In this document: positions 36,124 to 48,728 of the stretch, one piece after another
How the letters are laid out: every line of letters starts with the position of its first letter
Numbering within the stretch: position 1 is the first letter of the stretch
From: Epiperipatus broadwayi
Lineage: Eukaryota > Onychophora > Udeonychophora > Euonychophora > Peripatidae
Length of the DNA stretch: 64,000 nucleotides
Direction of reading: 5' to 3'
Assembly (NCBI GenBank): GCA_028023455.1
Contig: JAQFVV010012535.1
Span: forward strand, 1,240,001-1,304,000
Position numbers and translations under genes: made by a program
The notes under the pieces: model-generated
What the model was told of the DNA's origin: nothing
What the model saw: only the letters and a program-made list of their open reading frames with translations
Databases searched by the model: none

Positions 36124-37383
36124 TTCAAACTTTTGTAAATGATTTTCGGCATCCGTTAAATGCAAAAAAAAATTTTTTAAATATGATGAAGTGAACACAG
36201 TCCTCAGATTTATGTGTCTCATGCTTTACATGGCTTTGTGCAGCAGTAGAATGGCAGACTATTGCTTGATTAAATATTGTTCAGCCTTGTCACTTCCTAA
36301 CTCTTAAAGTGCTTAAATAAATACATTTGATTATTTATTTGAATTAACTTTTTTTGTGATATCTTGTGGTTTTTATTTTTATATGTCATAAAATATGTTT
36401 CATTTTGTTTTTTGGCTAATAGGAAACATACGCCTGAAAGAAAAATTCAACATGCATAAAATTTGATTTAAGCAAAAAAGACATGGAATAAACACTTTCA
36501 TAAATTGAGAATTTCTTATATTAAAATAGATAAGCAAACATATAAACACCAAGTGGTCAAGAATATATAGTTATTTCCAACTAATAAATTATTTTTTACA
36601 AACATATCTCCAATGTAAAATACCTTATTATTTGATTTTTTGTAAAAATTATTACATTGTGCATAGACCGGATAGAAATGAGAATATATTTATATGTGTT
36701 TGGTACATGTTTACGTGTATATAAGAGCCTTTTGATATAGTTTTTAATTTACCTGCCTACCTTTCCCATGATCTTGAAGTTTGAATACAGATTAAGTGAA
36801 CATGAAAGTTTTTTCAAATTCCACATATCCATTATTATTTGGTAATAGGTATATAGAGTAAAAAGAGAAGAGACAGTAGTAAAATTTACATGACAGTTGG
36901 AAAGCCTGGAAAATATTGTTGCTTATGCTTCCTCTAAAAGAGGCAGGTTTGTTGAAAGATCTTCTACTATTTAAATATGCATTCAGTTTAGCATATTTAC
37001 AAACTTATATACTCTCTGAACGAACATATAATCCATATATATATATATTTATCTATAATTATATAAAGAGTTTGAATGAAATAGTTGAGCAAAGAGACTT
37101 TATTGTTAAAATCATTAAGTAATAAAAATTGGTAGATAAATACAAAATTTAATATAATAGAAACTGACTTTTTTTTTTTTTTACAAAATATCTAAAGCAA
37201 GTAGATTGAAAGTAGGATTTTGAACATATCACCAATACTTTCTGAATGGAAATTATGTAATAAGGAGTTATTAAAATGCTAGAATATTTTGGAATCCAAG
37301 ACAAACATATTTTCTGATTGACAAAGTAGTATTGTCGATCTTCTCAAAAAGTATTATTAATCCAGAATTTAAAGTTTAAAATA
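36124..37383. other. No gene seen
   Basis: AT-rich intronic sequence between hairpin F5 and the large hAT element. Nothing recognised. Confidence 0.5.
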
Positions 37384-37744
37384 ATATAGGGCAGTGATGA
37401 TGAACCTATAGTAAGTTCAATTTTTTTACTGGCACGCGAACTATTTACATATTATAATTTTCTATGCTTTAAATTATTCAGTATTTTTTTTTATTGATAA
37501 AATTAATACTAATTAAAATTTACTGTAAACTAAAGGTAAAATATCTGATTAGAAACAATAAATGCGTAATCAATGCCATCAAAGAACGTTTTTTTTTTTT
37601 TGCTTGAAGTTTGATATAAAAGTGAAATGTAACGATAATAACATATTTTAACATATAATAAATCTTTGATTTATAAAATTATTAAAGCTCGTTTAAATTT
37701 ACTTTTAAATAAATTTGTTAACATTATATTAATATGACTATTGA

Positions 37745-38466
37745 ATGATTAACAAAGACACCGAGTCAGTACGTGTTTGATGTTTTAGAACAGTTGTATT
37801 GAGAACATCATTGGTAAAATGGCATTATGAGACCAATCATAAATCGCTCTGTGAAAAAGATAAAGATGAACAAAAATAATACATTGCTCAAACATTTAAA
37901 AATATAAATATTCAATCAACATCTATAATGAAATTTATCGAAAATCGTTCAAATATAACTGCTGCTAGTTTTTTTTTTATTTCAAATGTAATTGTCAATC
38001 ACGGGGAACCTTTTAATGATGGAGAATAAATGAAAGAAGCTTGGATGAAATGTTCATATTTTTGAAGATTTTGAAAACAAAGCAAAAATTATTCAGAGAA
38101 TAAAAGATATACCATTGGCTAGAAATACAGTTATAAAAAGAATCCTGCAAATGGCTAATAACAACTTACCAACAAAAAAGAGTTGTAAAATCTTGTAGTT
38201 TAATTTCTCTCTTTGCCTTGATGAAAGTACAGATATAAATGGATCAACTGATTTGGCTATTTTTATTTGCTATTGTGTTGGGGATAATATCAAAGAAGAA
38301 TTGATCAGTTTAACCTTATTAGTAACAACAACAAAAGAAATAGATATTTGCACCGAAATTTCAAATGTACTCTTTGAAAAAAAAATAGTGATGCAAAAAT
38401 TGTATTAGTAACTACAGATGGTGCTCAAATTATGGCTGGAAAAGAAAATGGTTTTCTCAGTTTACT
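37745..38466 (+). pseudogene. hAT transposase relic, N-terminal half (BED finger and catalytic start)
   Basis: The broken frame gives a BED-type zinc finger remnant (CLMF, then HYETNH near 37774-37840), then TAASFFFISNVIVNHGEPF and NDGE near 37950-38030, IPLARNTVIKRILQMANN near 38110-38165, FSLCLDESTDINGSTDLAIF near 38205-38265, EELISLTLL with TTTKEIDICTEI near 38300-38360, and VTTDGAQIMAGKENGFLSLL near 38405-38466. The LDEST and TDGA blocks are hallmarks of hAT transposases of the ZBED5/GTF2IRD2-like group. Several stops and one or two frameshifts are present. The frame is cut exactly at the left edge of the insertion. Confidence 0.85.
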
Positions 38467-41400
38467 GGAATAGGATGGGGGTATAAGAAAGGAATGAACC
38501 TAGAGTGATGGAAAATAAACATCAACCCTAAGTAAACAAAATATAAAATTAAATATTAATGATGTTATTAAATAAATGTTAAAGTAATTTTTAACATCTA
38601 AAATATATATGATGTTATATATTCAAGGAATATGAGACTAGAGAATCTCTGAAAGATCAGCCAGTTAAATCAGCAGAGATAAGTTACTCCTTAGAGTAAC
38701 TAAAAGCATAATTATAAATCAACCTGCATTATAATAAGTCAAAGTAACTATGAGTAATATTCCAATTAATAACCACTCCTCATGATGAATGACTTATCAA
38801 AATAAATAAATCAACAATCCATCTTGTGACTGGATTAGAAATGGGTCTTATGTGGACCAGGCTAACTATTGAGCCATTGCCAGCTTGGGACAATTATTTA
38901 GCCATTAATTTGGAAGCACAAACTAAATGCTCATCCATCAGAGTACATAATAAAAAATCAGAAAAATAATGCTGGAACATTAAAACATGCTGATCATCAT
39001 CAATGCTCTGACCACTTAGTGCCATTAATGCACTGGCCAACTATAAACTTAAATTTTAATAAGACTAAACTAAAATAAAATGTAGTGTATGGGCTTTAAA
39101 GATTATAATCTTAGCACCATTTCAAGATAATCAATCACCTGGATGCCCATACACTAATATATATTCTCGTTTGTATGTCAGACATTATTGCATGGATCTA
39201 GCTCAGAACACAAGCTCATTACTGTTATGTGCCAAGAGATGATACAATACAATTTTAGTAATTGAATATAAATTTATTAACAACAATAAAAAAAATTGAA
39301 ATTAAGGTCATTAGCATATGGTTATACATTTAAATTAAGCCTTCTGATTTTGATCAATACACAATGAAAAAAATTATCACATTTGTGATTTACAGAATTA
39401 TACAATTCAAGTTATTAAATTGTAGTTTACATATATTGTTCATTAGATTACTTAAAACCTTTCAGCACACAGACATGTGGCTTGATATAAAATGAACATG
39501 TTTGAATTTATCAAACTAATAAAATTATTAAAAATATATTTCATAATTAATTCCATTTGAAAACTATACATATATGTATATCTATAAACATATAGATGAT
39601 ATGAATTAAATTTATTAATTAGTCTCCCATTTTTTACACTCAATAAAAGTTGTTTTTTTTTTAAAAATAAAGTCAATATTTATCAGGTAACTCAAAAGTT
39701 CCTTTTTTATGACAGGTTACTCTCAATTAATTAATTACATCTTTAAATTAATATAAAAAAATTTTTGAAGTTGTCTTTTTTTTTTTCAAAAACAATTGTC
39801 TGTGAGACAATCATTACTTTTAGATTTTAATTCAATTCAAGCAAAATTATTTACTTGTTATCTTTTAAAATATCTAGATTTTTAAATGTCATTTTTACTA
39901 AGGAAATTATTTAAAATTTCATTCTCATTATTATAGATAATGCTACTCATCATTATATATACATTTATCCGTGCTTCTCTTGCTGAGTTAGTCTTAGTGA
40001 GATAGGTATAGTTCAGGTAATTGACAGCATCAGGAAGGTATGATCAGATTTATCTTGGCATTGATTTGGTTCCCTTCTGTCCAGGATTGGCGTACTTCAG
40101 GCAAGCTATCTTTCAGAACATATTTTAGCAGGTTAATTGATCCATTAGAAGTGAGCCAGCTTCATATAAATCAAAATTCCTGTATAGAAAATTAGTAGAC
40201 TGCAGCTTCTCTCTTAACTTCAGCTACATCTGGGGTTATTTGAATAACTCTGGAACCAATTCTACAGCTAGCTACTGCCATCTGCTTCTCAAAAATATTA
40301 ACACCAAAATGTTCAAAACTGGAAACCAGACTCTTCTGGCCAGGTCTTACAAAAACTGAAAGCCAAATTAAACTGATATTTTTTGTCAGTCCTTTTATAG
40401 AATTGGATTGGGGTGATAACACATTTAATTTTTTTTAAAAAATCCTTTCAAATCCCTTTTAATTAAAAGCTACTTTTGAAAGCAACTTTGCAATTTTACC
40501 AAAGATGTGATTCACATGTTTTTACTTAAATAGTGAAATGCATTCAAGCACGAATCAAAAAAGTTATTTTATACAAGTTTTAATTAAAAGATTTTTTAAA
40601 AAGAATAGATAATGGAAATATTTACAATTATCAGTTTTATTTTAAACATAAAACACACTTGTTTTTGTTTTATTATTTCAAAATCAGAATAAAAATATTA
40701 ATTTTTATTAGATCTCTTAAAATCTTTATTTCATAATAGAATTTTATTTTAAATTCCGAGTTATTTAACCCTTCATTATTATTTTTATTCCCAGTGAATA
40801 TAGAAAAATATCTACAAATTTTATGTCTGTGTTTATTTCTATTTTTCCTTTCAACTTTATATATTTGTGCACACACACTATATTATTGTGTGCCATTTCA
40901 TTGCATTATACATCAGCAGGTTTTATGCACTGTAATGATCAGATACTATAGCTGCTTTAACCTGATCTAGATATATAGGTAGAGGGAGTTCAAACCTCAC
41001 CTACCCCCTCAGATCACAACCAAGCGACTTACTCCTTTGGCCTCACAAGAGTTAATTTTCTTAATGTAACCCGATAGTCAGGTAGAGACAAGACTCAAAA
41101 GGAATCCTAACATGTGATGATCAGGTTTACATATATAAGTAATAAACAGCATCTACAACTTTGTTATAATGGTGAATTGTTTATTATTAATATAAAATTG
41201 TTATTAATGATTAAATAAAATTCTTTACAAAAGGAAAATAAATATCACAGATATATACACATTTATAAAATCAACTGATCCTTGTAATGGGAACAAATAA
41301 CAATAAAACTTTGATATGCCTCGTCAATTATCCAGGTCATTTTCATTCAGTAGAGAGACAGTGATAAGATTGCTCTATGGTACAAGAACAGGGTGAAATC

Positions 41401-42539
41401 AGCCTGCTTAAACCAGCTAAATAAACCATAGGCTGTATTTGAACATAGTCTTATTCAGGTGTAAATTTTATATATATACCCCCAACAAATGTTTCCAGAT
41501 TAACCAAGTAGTGTACCAATCATATTAAGAAAGGCATAAATAAAAATAAAATAGTAAACATTGTGGTACTTGGTGATTAAATATATATATTTGAAGAGCG
41601 GGTCTCGAAACATGATGATTTAATTATAATGCCAACTTAACTCTGGATAGCTATTTCACCTCTAATCTATGGTTAGAAAAGGAACCTGTTTGCCTCAGCC
41701 TGACCCGGGTTCAGGAACGAAGTTTTGATAGCTTATGTCCATTTATTTTCCTCTATTGATTGACAGGATCCAACCTTTCATGATTGAATATCCCAAAGAT
41801 ATGCATTAGCTAATGAAGTTATACAAAGAAAAGAGCAATAAGTGAATGTCAAGACATCAAAGGATCACATTATTGAGGATGTGGTCAAATGACCATAAGT
41901 TTAAAGCCTTATAATGTTGATGCATATAAATCTATGATTAAGTATATTATCATACTGGGAAGATCCGCTACACGTAATTATACATCCCCCCTTTTATTAA
42001 GCTATTAAACATGCTTCTATGCAAGTATTATACCAGCAGTTATTATTTTTACCACTGCACTTATCAAGAATTAATTATTTAACTAGTTTCTATCCATAGA
42101 TTTAAGGAACATTATAGAGATTATTTATATAAGCGATTTACATTGTACCCTTTATTTATTACACATAATAAACTAATAATGAACTCTTATTTATGCCATG
42201 TCTTTGTAAGCATATATATATTCACAACCCTTAGATTGACTCAAAATGCATATCGATAATAATACTAGCGGGTACTCTTTAAACATAAGTCAAATATAAA
42301 GAAAAACATAGACACATGTTTATAATAGAAGTGCTTTTCTTATTATGGCTACTAAATTAAACACCGCGTCAATTAAATCTACAATAACACCTTCTAGTTC
42401 TCTCTCTTTCTTTTAAAAAAAACTAATAAAAAAAAATACTGTAGGAGAATGTGGATGGAGTCATTTTAAATCAAATAACTTTTGTAATGATTTTACAACA
42501 CCTCGTATTTATTATCACAGGTAAGTAGAAATAAAATAA
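38467..42539. mobile_element. Unclassified 4.07-kb insertion inside the hAT element
   Basis: AGTTTACT occurs at 38459-38466 and 42540-42547, and removing the insert plus one copy rejoins the transposase frame, so this is an insertion with an 8-bp target duplication. The ends (GGAATAGGATGGGGG and a right end in AGAAATAAAATAA) show no inverted repeats. No long direct repeats were seen at the ends. A 76-codon minus-strand frame (40192-40422) has no recognisable family. The A-rich right end would suit a plus-strand retroposon, but other explanations are open. It may be composite. Confidence 0.6.
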
Positions 42540-43591
42540 AGTTTACTCATTCAGCTGCCTTCCAATTTCTCTCATACAGCACAAAGGCTAGCTTTAAGCC
42601 ATTGGGTGACATTATGAATGTTGTGAGTTAGTCAATTTTATATAAACACAAGCTCTACATAAACGAAAATTTTTAAATTTATTAAGTGAGGTGAACTCTG
42701 TATATAATAATTTACTTATGTATATCAATCTCTGATGGTTAAGTCGAGGAAAATTTTTTCAAAGGTTCTTTGAGTGTTTAGATGAAATTACTCTTTTTAC
42801 GTAATGAGAAAATCATTGAAAAATATAATGAAATAATGGATGTTGAATGGCTTTTGAAATTAATGTTTTTTACTGATATGTGTTCACATCTAAATGAATT
42901 AAATGTGAAACTGTAAGCTTATAATAAGACATTTGTTGTCATGTTTGATTTGATCAAAGCATTTGAAGTTAAATTACAAATTTTCAACTTTGATGTTATT
43001 TTTTACACCTTCAAAAATTTTCCAGATATAAAAACATTCTTGACTGATTTAGAATCCCATGAGAAACCAAATCCAGTAAAATTGACGCAAGAGTTTTGTG
43101 TTGTTATTCAATCGATAATTGATTAATTTTCTTTAATTTTATATACAGTTCAGACAATTTTCAGAAACATCAAAATTTATTTTATATCCAGACATAATAT
43201 CAAAAGATAGTCTCAAGTTAGAAATTTTTGAGTGGCTTATTTTGAAAGATATAGAAATTCAATCAGTCAATTTTCAATCCAGTTCTATATGGAAACAGAA
43301 ATTTGTTGATTTGAGAAATGAGTTAGAAACAATGAGAAATGATTGATTATTGGGCATATATAAAAAGAATGCTGAAGAGGAACTATTGACTGCCTGGAAT
43401 ACAATTCCTGAAACATTTAATTGTTTTAAAAAAATTAGCAAACGCTATATTATCATTTTCAGAAATGAATTTAATTAAAGACCAATTCGAAAAATAGAAT
43501 GACAGATGAATCTAGTTCAGCATGTACATTATTAAAGGTAACAAAATATGAACCAGATATAAAACATTTGATGTCCAATTTACAACAATAA
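42540..43591 (+). pseudogene. hAT transposase relic, C-terminal half
   Basis: Frames shift, but the order is correct: PSNFSHTAQRLAL just after the insertion, NVV near 42615, SVYNNLLMYINL with WLSRGKFFQRFFECLDEI near 42700-42775, VEWLLKLMFFTDMCSHLNEL near 42843-42903, MFDLIKAFEVKLQIF near 42941-42985, then the dimerisation end: RNELETMRND, FSEMNLIKDQFEK, MTDESSSACTLLKVTKYEPD and a stop at 43589-43591. WLSRGK, the LTDExSSA type block and the KTTKYxPDI end are family features of GTF2IRD2/ZBED-like hAT transposases. The open frame at 42941-43126 is a surviving piece of this and not a separate gene. Confidence 0.85.
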
Positions 43592-43911
43592 AAATTTTAT
43601 TAAATTATAGCTATTTATATTGATTTTATATGCTTATTTCCAAAATTTTGTTTTAATTACTATTAATTTTTTTCTATTACATTTTATTCAACTTGTGCTC
43701 TTCTAAATAAATATTGTTCACTTATATTTAGCTTATTTAGAAATTTTGTTTAATTATTATTGTTATTATTTTATTTTATAAACTTTTAAAAAACTGCAAT
43801 AATTAAGTAAATTTTGATTTAATAACTGTATGACACACCAATTATTCAATAAATAGTTTATGGAAATTTTTGACATGCACATAAAAAAGGTTTGTCACCA
43901 CTCATATAGAG

Positions 43912-44173
43912 GATTTGAACACAGAATTTCAAGCTCTCTTCAGTCATCCACAATATGACCACACATGTGAGAAGGATTAATGATCTCCAATATATGTATT
44001 TCATGCTGAACCAGCACTCATCAGTTGGCCCAGATCATCATTTCCTACACATATATGTATATATTCAATGCTCAGTTTATATTAAGATAGTAAATCTTCA
44101 CACTTTAATGGACAGGCTTCAATCTATTCCAACTCTTCAGCCATCCATACCATTGAAAATCTGATGATGAAAT
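43912..44173 (-). repeat. Hammerhead repeat family S, copy a
   Basis: About 260 bp matching, in inverted orientation, 47535-47815. Shared blocks include TTGAAAATCTGATGATG, CTTTAATGGACAGGCTTC, ATATTAAGATAGT and the ribozyme. Read on the minus strand, the unit ends in a tRNA-like B box (TGTTCAAATCC near 43912-43924) after GTGGATGACTGAAGAGAG, which recalls an A box. The hAT target duplication lies immediately beyond. Non-coding; retrozyme-like. Confidence 0.75.
43987..44030 (-). ncRNA. Hammerhead ribozyme, family S copy a
   Basis: On the minus strand: stem I CCAA/TTGG, core CTGATGA intact, stem II GTGCTG/CAGCAT with loop GTT, GAAA, then TACATATA where the family consensus has stem III TGCA and cleavage TC. 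The core is perfect; the stem III side has drifted, with two extra bases before TTGG, so activity is uncertain. Confidence 0.75.
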
Positions 44174-45714
44174 ACCTATATTACATATAGACTCCAGGTA
44201 TATAAAATATACTTATATTTAAAATATTACAAAGTTTAAAATAGTTTACTACCTTTGTGTTTTTTTTAAACCCTTCGTTTTAATAATGTAAAATACTTGG
44301 AAAAATATTCTTTTTGCATGCTTTTTCCATGCAAATGACTTTAAAAAGTAAGCCTACTGAATGGATTTTTTTTTATTTAATTTAAAAGTGGAATAAATTT
44401 AAATATATTGAAAGAGAAAATAAAGATAAATATATGAAAACTAGTGGAGATAACACAACCATAACTTAAACCAGCTTTTCCTGTTTTGTCTCTTTTAAAT
44501 GCCATTGGTAGATATTTGAATATTATAACAATCATACATAAATTATTTTATTGATTTATGCAAGAGAATGGAATTTATTTGTAAGGAAATATTAATGAGA
44601 ATTGGTATAAATTTACATAAGAATTATTTTTTTAAATCTAAACTAGTTAGCTATTACAAATATATTGTCACTATATATGTATACTTAACTATATATATGC
44701 CATGGGTAAAGATAAATCTTTTTTTAAAAATAATAATAAAAAAAGATAATATATATTCATTTATTGAATTTTTGTAGAACATATGGACTAAAATTTTCAT
44801 CTGCACAAATTATTTTATCCAATTAGAATTTATAGTACTGATTTGTGTCATTGATAGATTTTTTATTCAGCTACTACCAAAGAATAAAAAAAATAAGTTT
44901 TTATTTTAAACTATATATTATATATACTGTATATTCCTTATAAAGAATATTTAGTTGAAAAAAAAGTATTATATATATTGTAATGGAGAGATATATCTCT
45001 TAAACTTATAAACAATGCTAATGAAGCAATATGAACAGCAATATTTTCTTGTTGGATGAGCCAAATGTAAAGGAAAACCATATTCTAATAATGAATAATT
45101 TCAAATGAAAATAACTTCTGAACATCTTGTAGATTCGGGTACTCTCATAAATAGAATATGCCCTTTTGACTAACCAAAATTTATAAATGATAATATAAAA
45201 TCATAGACTGCTTATCATGCTAGACAACTATCATAAATGGAACAATATCTGTAAATGTCCTTAGATTATGTAATCCCATAGGTACTGAAAATATTATAAC
45301 TGAGCAGTGCTAGTTGGCCTGCAAATTAAATGCATTACATATTTGAATACATTACCTGTAATAAATATAATTATGAACCAAATGGTTTTCTCCACTTATA
45401 TATTGCCTATCCGGACAATCTAATTATGCCTAGTAAATAAATAAATTGATTACATATGTCTTTATAATATGTCTTTATAATAGTTTATATCTACATTTAC
45501 AATGGGCTCAAAAATTTGTAAAGAGCACCAATGGATCCATATACATGCTCTTGATTGGCAAAGAAGATAAAATTTATTAAATAATGTTTTTACTTGATAG
45601 TGAGATATGATCACTTGGAATATACTATAGGATAAGATAAAATAGTTATATAATGATTCATGCAGTACTAAATCAAGATGCCTAGATTAATAATATGAAT
45701 TTATTAAGATAAAC

Positions 45715-47113
45715 CAAGAGTTCCCACAGTGGTTAATATCGACTCCCTGGGGTCGATTTGAACTTTCTAGGGATAGATAGTTTCAATAAAAAAAATTGAG
45801 GGTTGACGACAGCAAAAATAGACACCTTTACTGCTATTATTTTTTTGTTACTTCAAAATATCTATGATTCCAATAGGTACCTAATTAATAAGTAAAATAA
45901 TTCAAAAAAACACTTTTCTGGTAAAAACACATTACATACCAAACTTGTGAACAAAACAGTAAAATGTGTCATTAAAAAAATCACATAAGAAAGCATGAAA
46001 ATACATATAGCACAAACATGTCTGTGCACTGTCTTATTGAACGTATCAAAGCAAGTGCAGACATGAAAAACCATTGCATGTCCGCACTTGCTTGCAGTAG
46101 GATGAGATGATATTCCATATTAGCAGAATCTATCAGTTTTGTATGATCATGCTTTCATAAAACACTTAAATTGGTTCATTTGATGTGACATGTACTTATT
46201 TGTGATTTGAACTTTGAATGTAATTATTGAGAAGCAGTACTATGAAAAAGAAAATCAGAGGACACAGTTTATTTATTTGAGTTTGAACAAAAATCTGTTT
46301 CAAATAAATACATACTTTATTGGGTTTTTTTTATCATAGGGATTGTTGAAATTGTTTGTTAATAAAAGTTTTTATTTCTTACGATAATAATACGATTGAA
46401 CCAAAAAAGAAATGCAGACAGTACAGCTTGGGCTATTTGAAGCTAGGATTTGTCCCTTCATTATCAAACAAACATTTACTAATGATGCTATGAAACCTGC
46501 TTCAGAACAGACATCGATTGCATATCACTGAACATAGAGATTTGAGAGTGCAATTCATTAATTTAAAGAGTACAATTCACTAATTTAAAACTGGACATAG
46601 ATAAATTGTTGACAGATCACCAGATGCAGTTTTCATTAAATTCAGTCTTCCAAGCTAATTTATTTGGTATTCTTATTTTTATAATTCTGATTAAAATCTT
46701 TCGTTGTTGTAATTTGTTAATGTTTAATTCTGTCTGTATATGTTGATTTTTTCACTTCATTTTTATATTTAATAAAGTGATTTCAATATTTGTACTTATT
46801 TTGAATTTATATATTTATTTCATAAATGTCAAAAATTACAAAAAATTCTCTTATATTTTTACTTTAATTTTCATTAATGCAGGTTTTCATATTAAATGTT
46901 GCCTAAGATAATGTCCTATTTCGTAGTCCTTTTTTTTTTTTCAATTATTAATTACAAGTGATTAAGATAAAAAGTTTGATATCTAGTGAAATATTTAATA
47001 TCAAGTGCTGTACAAATTTATTAATTTGAGTAATTAAAGTAAATGACTAGGGATCAACGGTTTTAAAAGTTTTTGATAAAGGGGTCTGACTGAAAAAAAT
47101 TCAGGAACTCTTG
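45715..47113 (+). mobile_element. hAT transposon, 1.4 kb, perfect 8-bp target duplication
   Basis: Terminal repeats CAAGAGTTCC and GGAACTCTTG are exact inverses, and subterminal GGGGTCGA-like blocks resemble the ends of ZBED5-type hAT elements. AGATAAAC flanks both sides exactly (45707-45714 and 47114-47121). Only a short transposase remnant is left inside, so this is an internally deleted, non-autonomous copy. An AATAAAG lies near 46771. Confidence 0.88.
46398..46583 (+). pseudogene. hAT transposase remnant
   Basis: A plus-strand frame reads EPKKKCRQYSLGYLKLGF, like the KKRKYxxxYLxxGF start of ZBED5-type transposases. An overlapping frame gives KQTFTNDAMKPA, like the CxxxFxNxxMKPxxLxRH finger. 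The following HRDLRVQFINLK resembles the DLRVxLxxIxP end of the same proteins. This suggests the N-terminus is joined to the C-terminus with the middle deleted. It is short and shifted, so the details are uncertain. Confidence 0.5.
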
Positions 47114-47534
47114 AGATAAACATTAATTTATGTGTAGTGGTTAAAATAAATAATTTATAAAAGCAATTAACATTTTATAATGTACATTTATAATTCATGT
47201 ATAATTCATCTTCGCTATAGCATAATTAGATATATATAATTAATTAAAATTATAATGCATTTGATCATGAAAGGGTTAACTTTTTTTTTTTTCTTTCACA
47301 TGAATTAAAAATATATGGAAAATTTTAATGGTAAAATCTTTAAAAGTAATAAAAAAATTAAGTAATAATTTTATAAAAGTTATTTATAATTTAAACTTAA
47401 GTTATATTTGTTTTAATTGATCTTTTATTTTACTTGATTATTATTAATTTAGTTATCGAATGATAACCTAGATTGCTTTGTAATTAATATTATTAATTTA
47501 GAAGAAAGATTTTATAAACACTTGGCTTTGAGCA

Positions 47535-47815
47535 TTCCATCATCAGATTTTCAATAAATGGATGGTTGAAGAGTTGTGGAGTGGAGTGTTTTGAAGCCTG
47601 TCCATTAAAGTATGAAGATTAACTATCTTAATATTAGCTAAGTTTTGATTGTATATATCTGTGGAGATGATAATTTGGACCAACTGACGAGTGCTGGTTT
47701 AGCACAAAATACATATATTGGTGATTATTTATCTTTTTGACATGTGTGTGATCAAGTGTATCAGCGGTATGAAATAGCATGGATGATTGAGGATCGTGTG
47801 AAAGTCAGTTTTTTA
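47535..47815 (+). repeat. Hammerhead repeat family S, copy b
   Basis: Inverted relative to copy a at 43912-44173, about 80% similar by eye over the aligned blocks. It holds a ribozyme motif in its middle and ends with GATTGAGGATCGTGTGAAAGTC, the tRNA-like end seen also near 27310-27346. The hAT element at 45715-47113 lies between copies a and b. Confidence 0.7.
47680..47721 (+). ncRNA. Hammerhead motif, family S copy b, core mutated
   Basis: Stem I CCAA/TTGG, core CTGACGA, stem II GTGCT/AGCAC, but GAAA has become AAAA. The loss of that G should abolish cleavage. Confidence 0.6.
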
Positions 47816-48284
47816 AATATTACTATTGTAATTTCAAGTGTTGTTAATAAGTAATATTAATATGTATAAAACTTCTATTTAATTTTCTTATCTTGCAGCA
47901 TTTCCTTTGGCATCTTCATGCTAGCACACATATATGTAAGGTTCCATAGGCATATTAATCCTTAAATGTTACCCGATTATTGTCTTTTGTGTGACTATTA
48001 CAATATAAGTAGATTTTGCAGTCTTAAATTCAATTGGTAGTCAGCATAACATTTTTTTCTTAACTATTCAATTTAAATCATAGACATTAAATGGAAGGAA
48101 TTCCTACTCTTTTCCTCTCCAAAGTTCTCTAATCACAAGTCATTTTTTTTACTGCAAGTCCAGGATTTTTTAGAATAAGGTAAAGTTAAAATACAAATCT
48201 ATTAAAGAAAATAAATTGTGGTCTTCCTTCTGAAATCATTTTCTGTATGTATAATAATACAAACAATGGAGTATATATAGTCAA

Positions 48285-48365
48285 GAATTGGTGGTCGAGA
48301 GGTCAGCGACAACTGCTTTACAATCAATTGTCCCGGAATAGCGGGTTCGTTTCCTGGCTGATGCT
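48285..48365 (+). other. tRNA-like sequence, probable SINE head or pseudogene
   Basis: TGGTCGAGAGGTCAGCGAC fits a Pol III A box region and GCGGGTTCGTTTCCTGG fits a B box and T arm, at tRNA-like spacing with room for a long variable arm (Leu/Ser type). The acceptor stem does not close by eye. This is best read as a tRNA-derived SINE remnant. Confidence 0.45.
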
Positions 48366-48480
48366 ATGACACATGAGAAAGAAAAAAAACAATGACATAT
48401 ATATTTTTAAACACTAATTTTGAATGTGTGAGTACTTCTAATTTTAATAAAGCATTGTTGTCATTTAGGTATAATTTAAC

Positions 48481-48728
48481 AAAATAATTTTTTCATTTTA
48501 ATAAATAAATGATTCATTTATTCAAGATAAAATAAACACTTTTATTAAACATTTGACCTTGAATTGTTCCCTTTATTTAATAACTTATAATCTATAGGAA
48601 AATAATTTTTTATTTTAATAAATATATGATTCATTTATTTCAGATTTATTCAAAACAAAATAAATATATTTTTATTAAATATTTGACCTTGAATTGTTTT
48701 CTTTATGTAATAACTTATAAACCATAGG
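48481..48728 (+). repeat. Tandem duplication, about 120-130 bp x 2
   Basis: Units 48481-48598 and 48599-48728 share ATTTGACCTTGAATTGTT, TAACTTATAA and a final TATAGGAAAA/CATAGGAAAA. Unit 2 has about 12 bp more. No function seen. Confidence 0.85.

Larger units (their letters stand above)
37392..43903 (+). mobile_element. hAT transposon, split by a 4-kb insertion
   Basis: The left end starts CAGTGATGATGAACCT and the right end finishes AGGTTTGTCACCACTC, a degenerate pair of hAT-type terminal inverted repeats. The flanks are ATATAGGG (37384-37391) and ATATAGAG (43904-43911), an 8-bp target duplication with one mismatch, the length expected for hAT. It encodes a transposase on the plus strand in two halves, 37745-38466 and 42540-43591, separated by 38467-42539. 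Without the insertion the element would be about 2.4 kb, normal for this group. The right flank runs into the hammerhead repeat family, so the hAT element landed in or next to such a repeat. Confidence 0.85.

Noticed and set aside
40192-40422. 76-codon minus-strand frame in the 4-kb insert
   Set aside because: No family resemblance, no supporting neighbours. Kept only as a note in the insert entry.
41590-41625. Possible hammerhead (TTGAAGA, GAAACATG)
   Set aside because: First core base wrong, no pairing for stem I, and the base before the cleavage position is not T.
42941-43126. 61-codon open frame as a separate gene
   Set aside because: Its sequence is the middle of the hAT transposase relic and continues that order on both sides in other frames.
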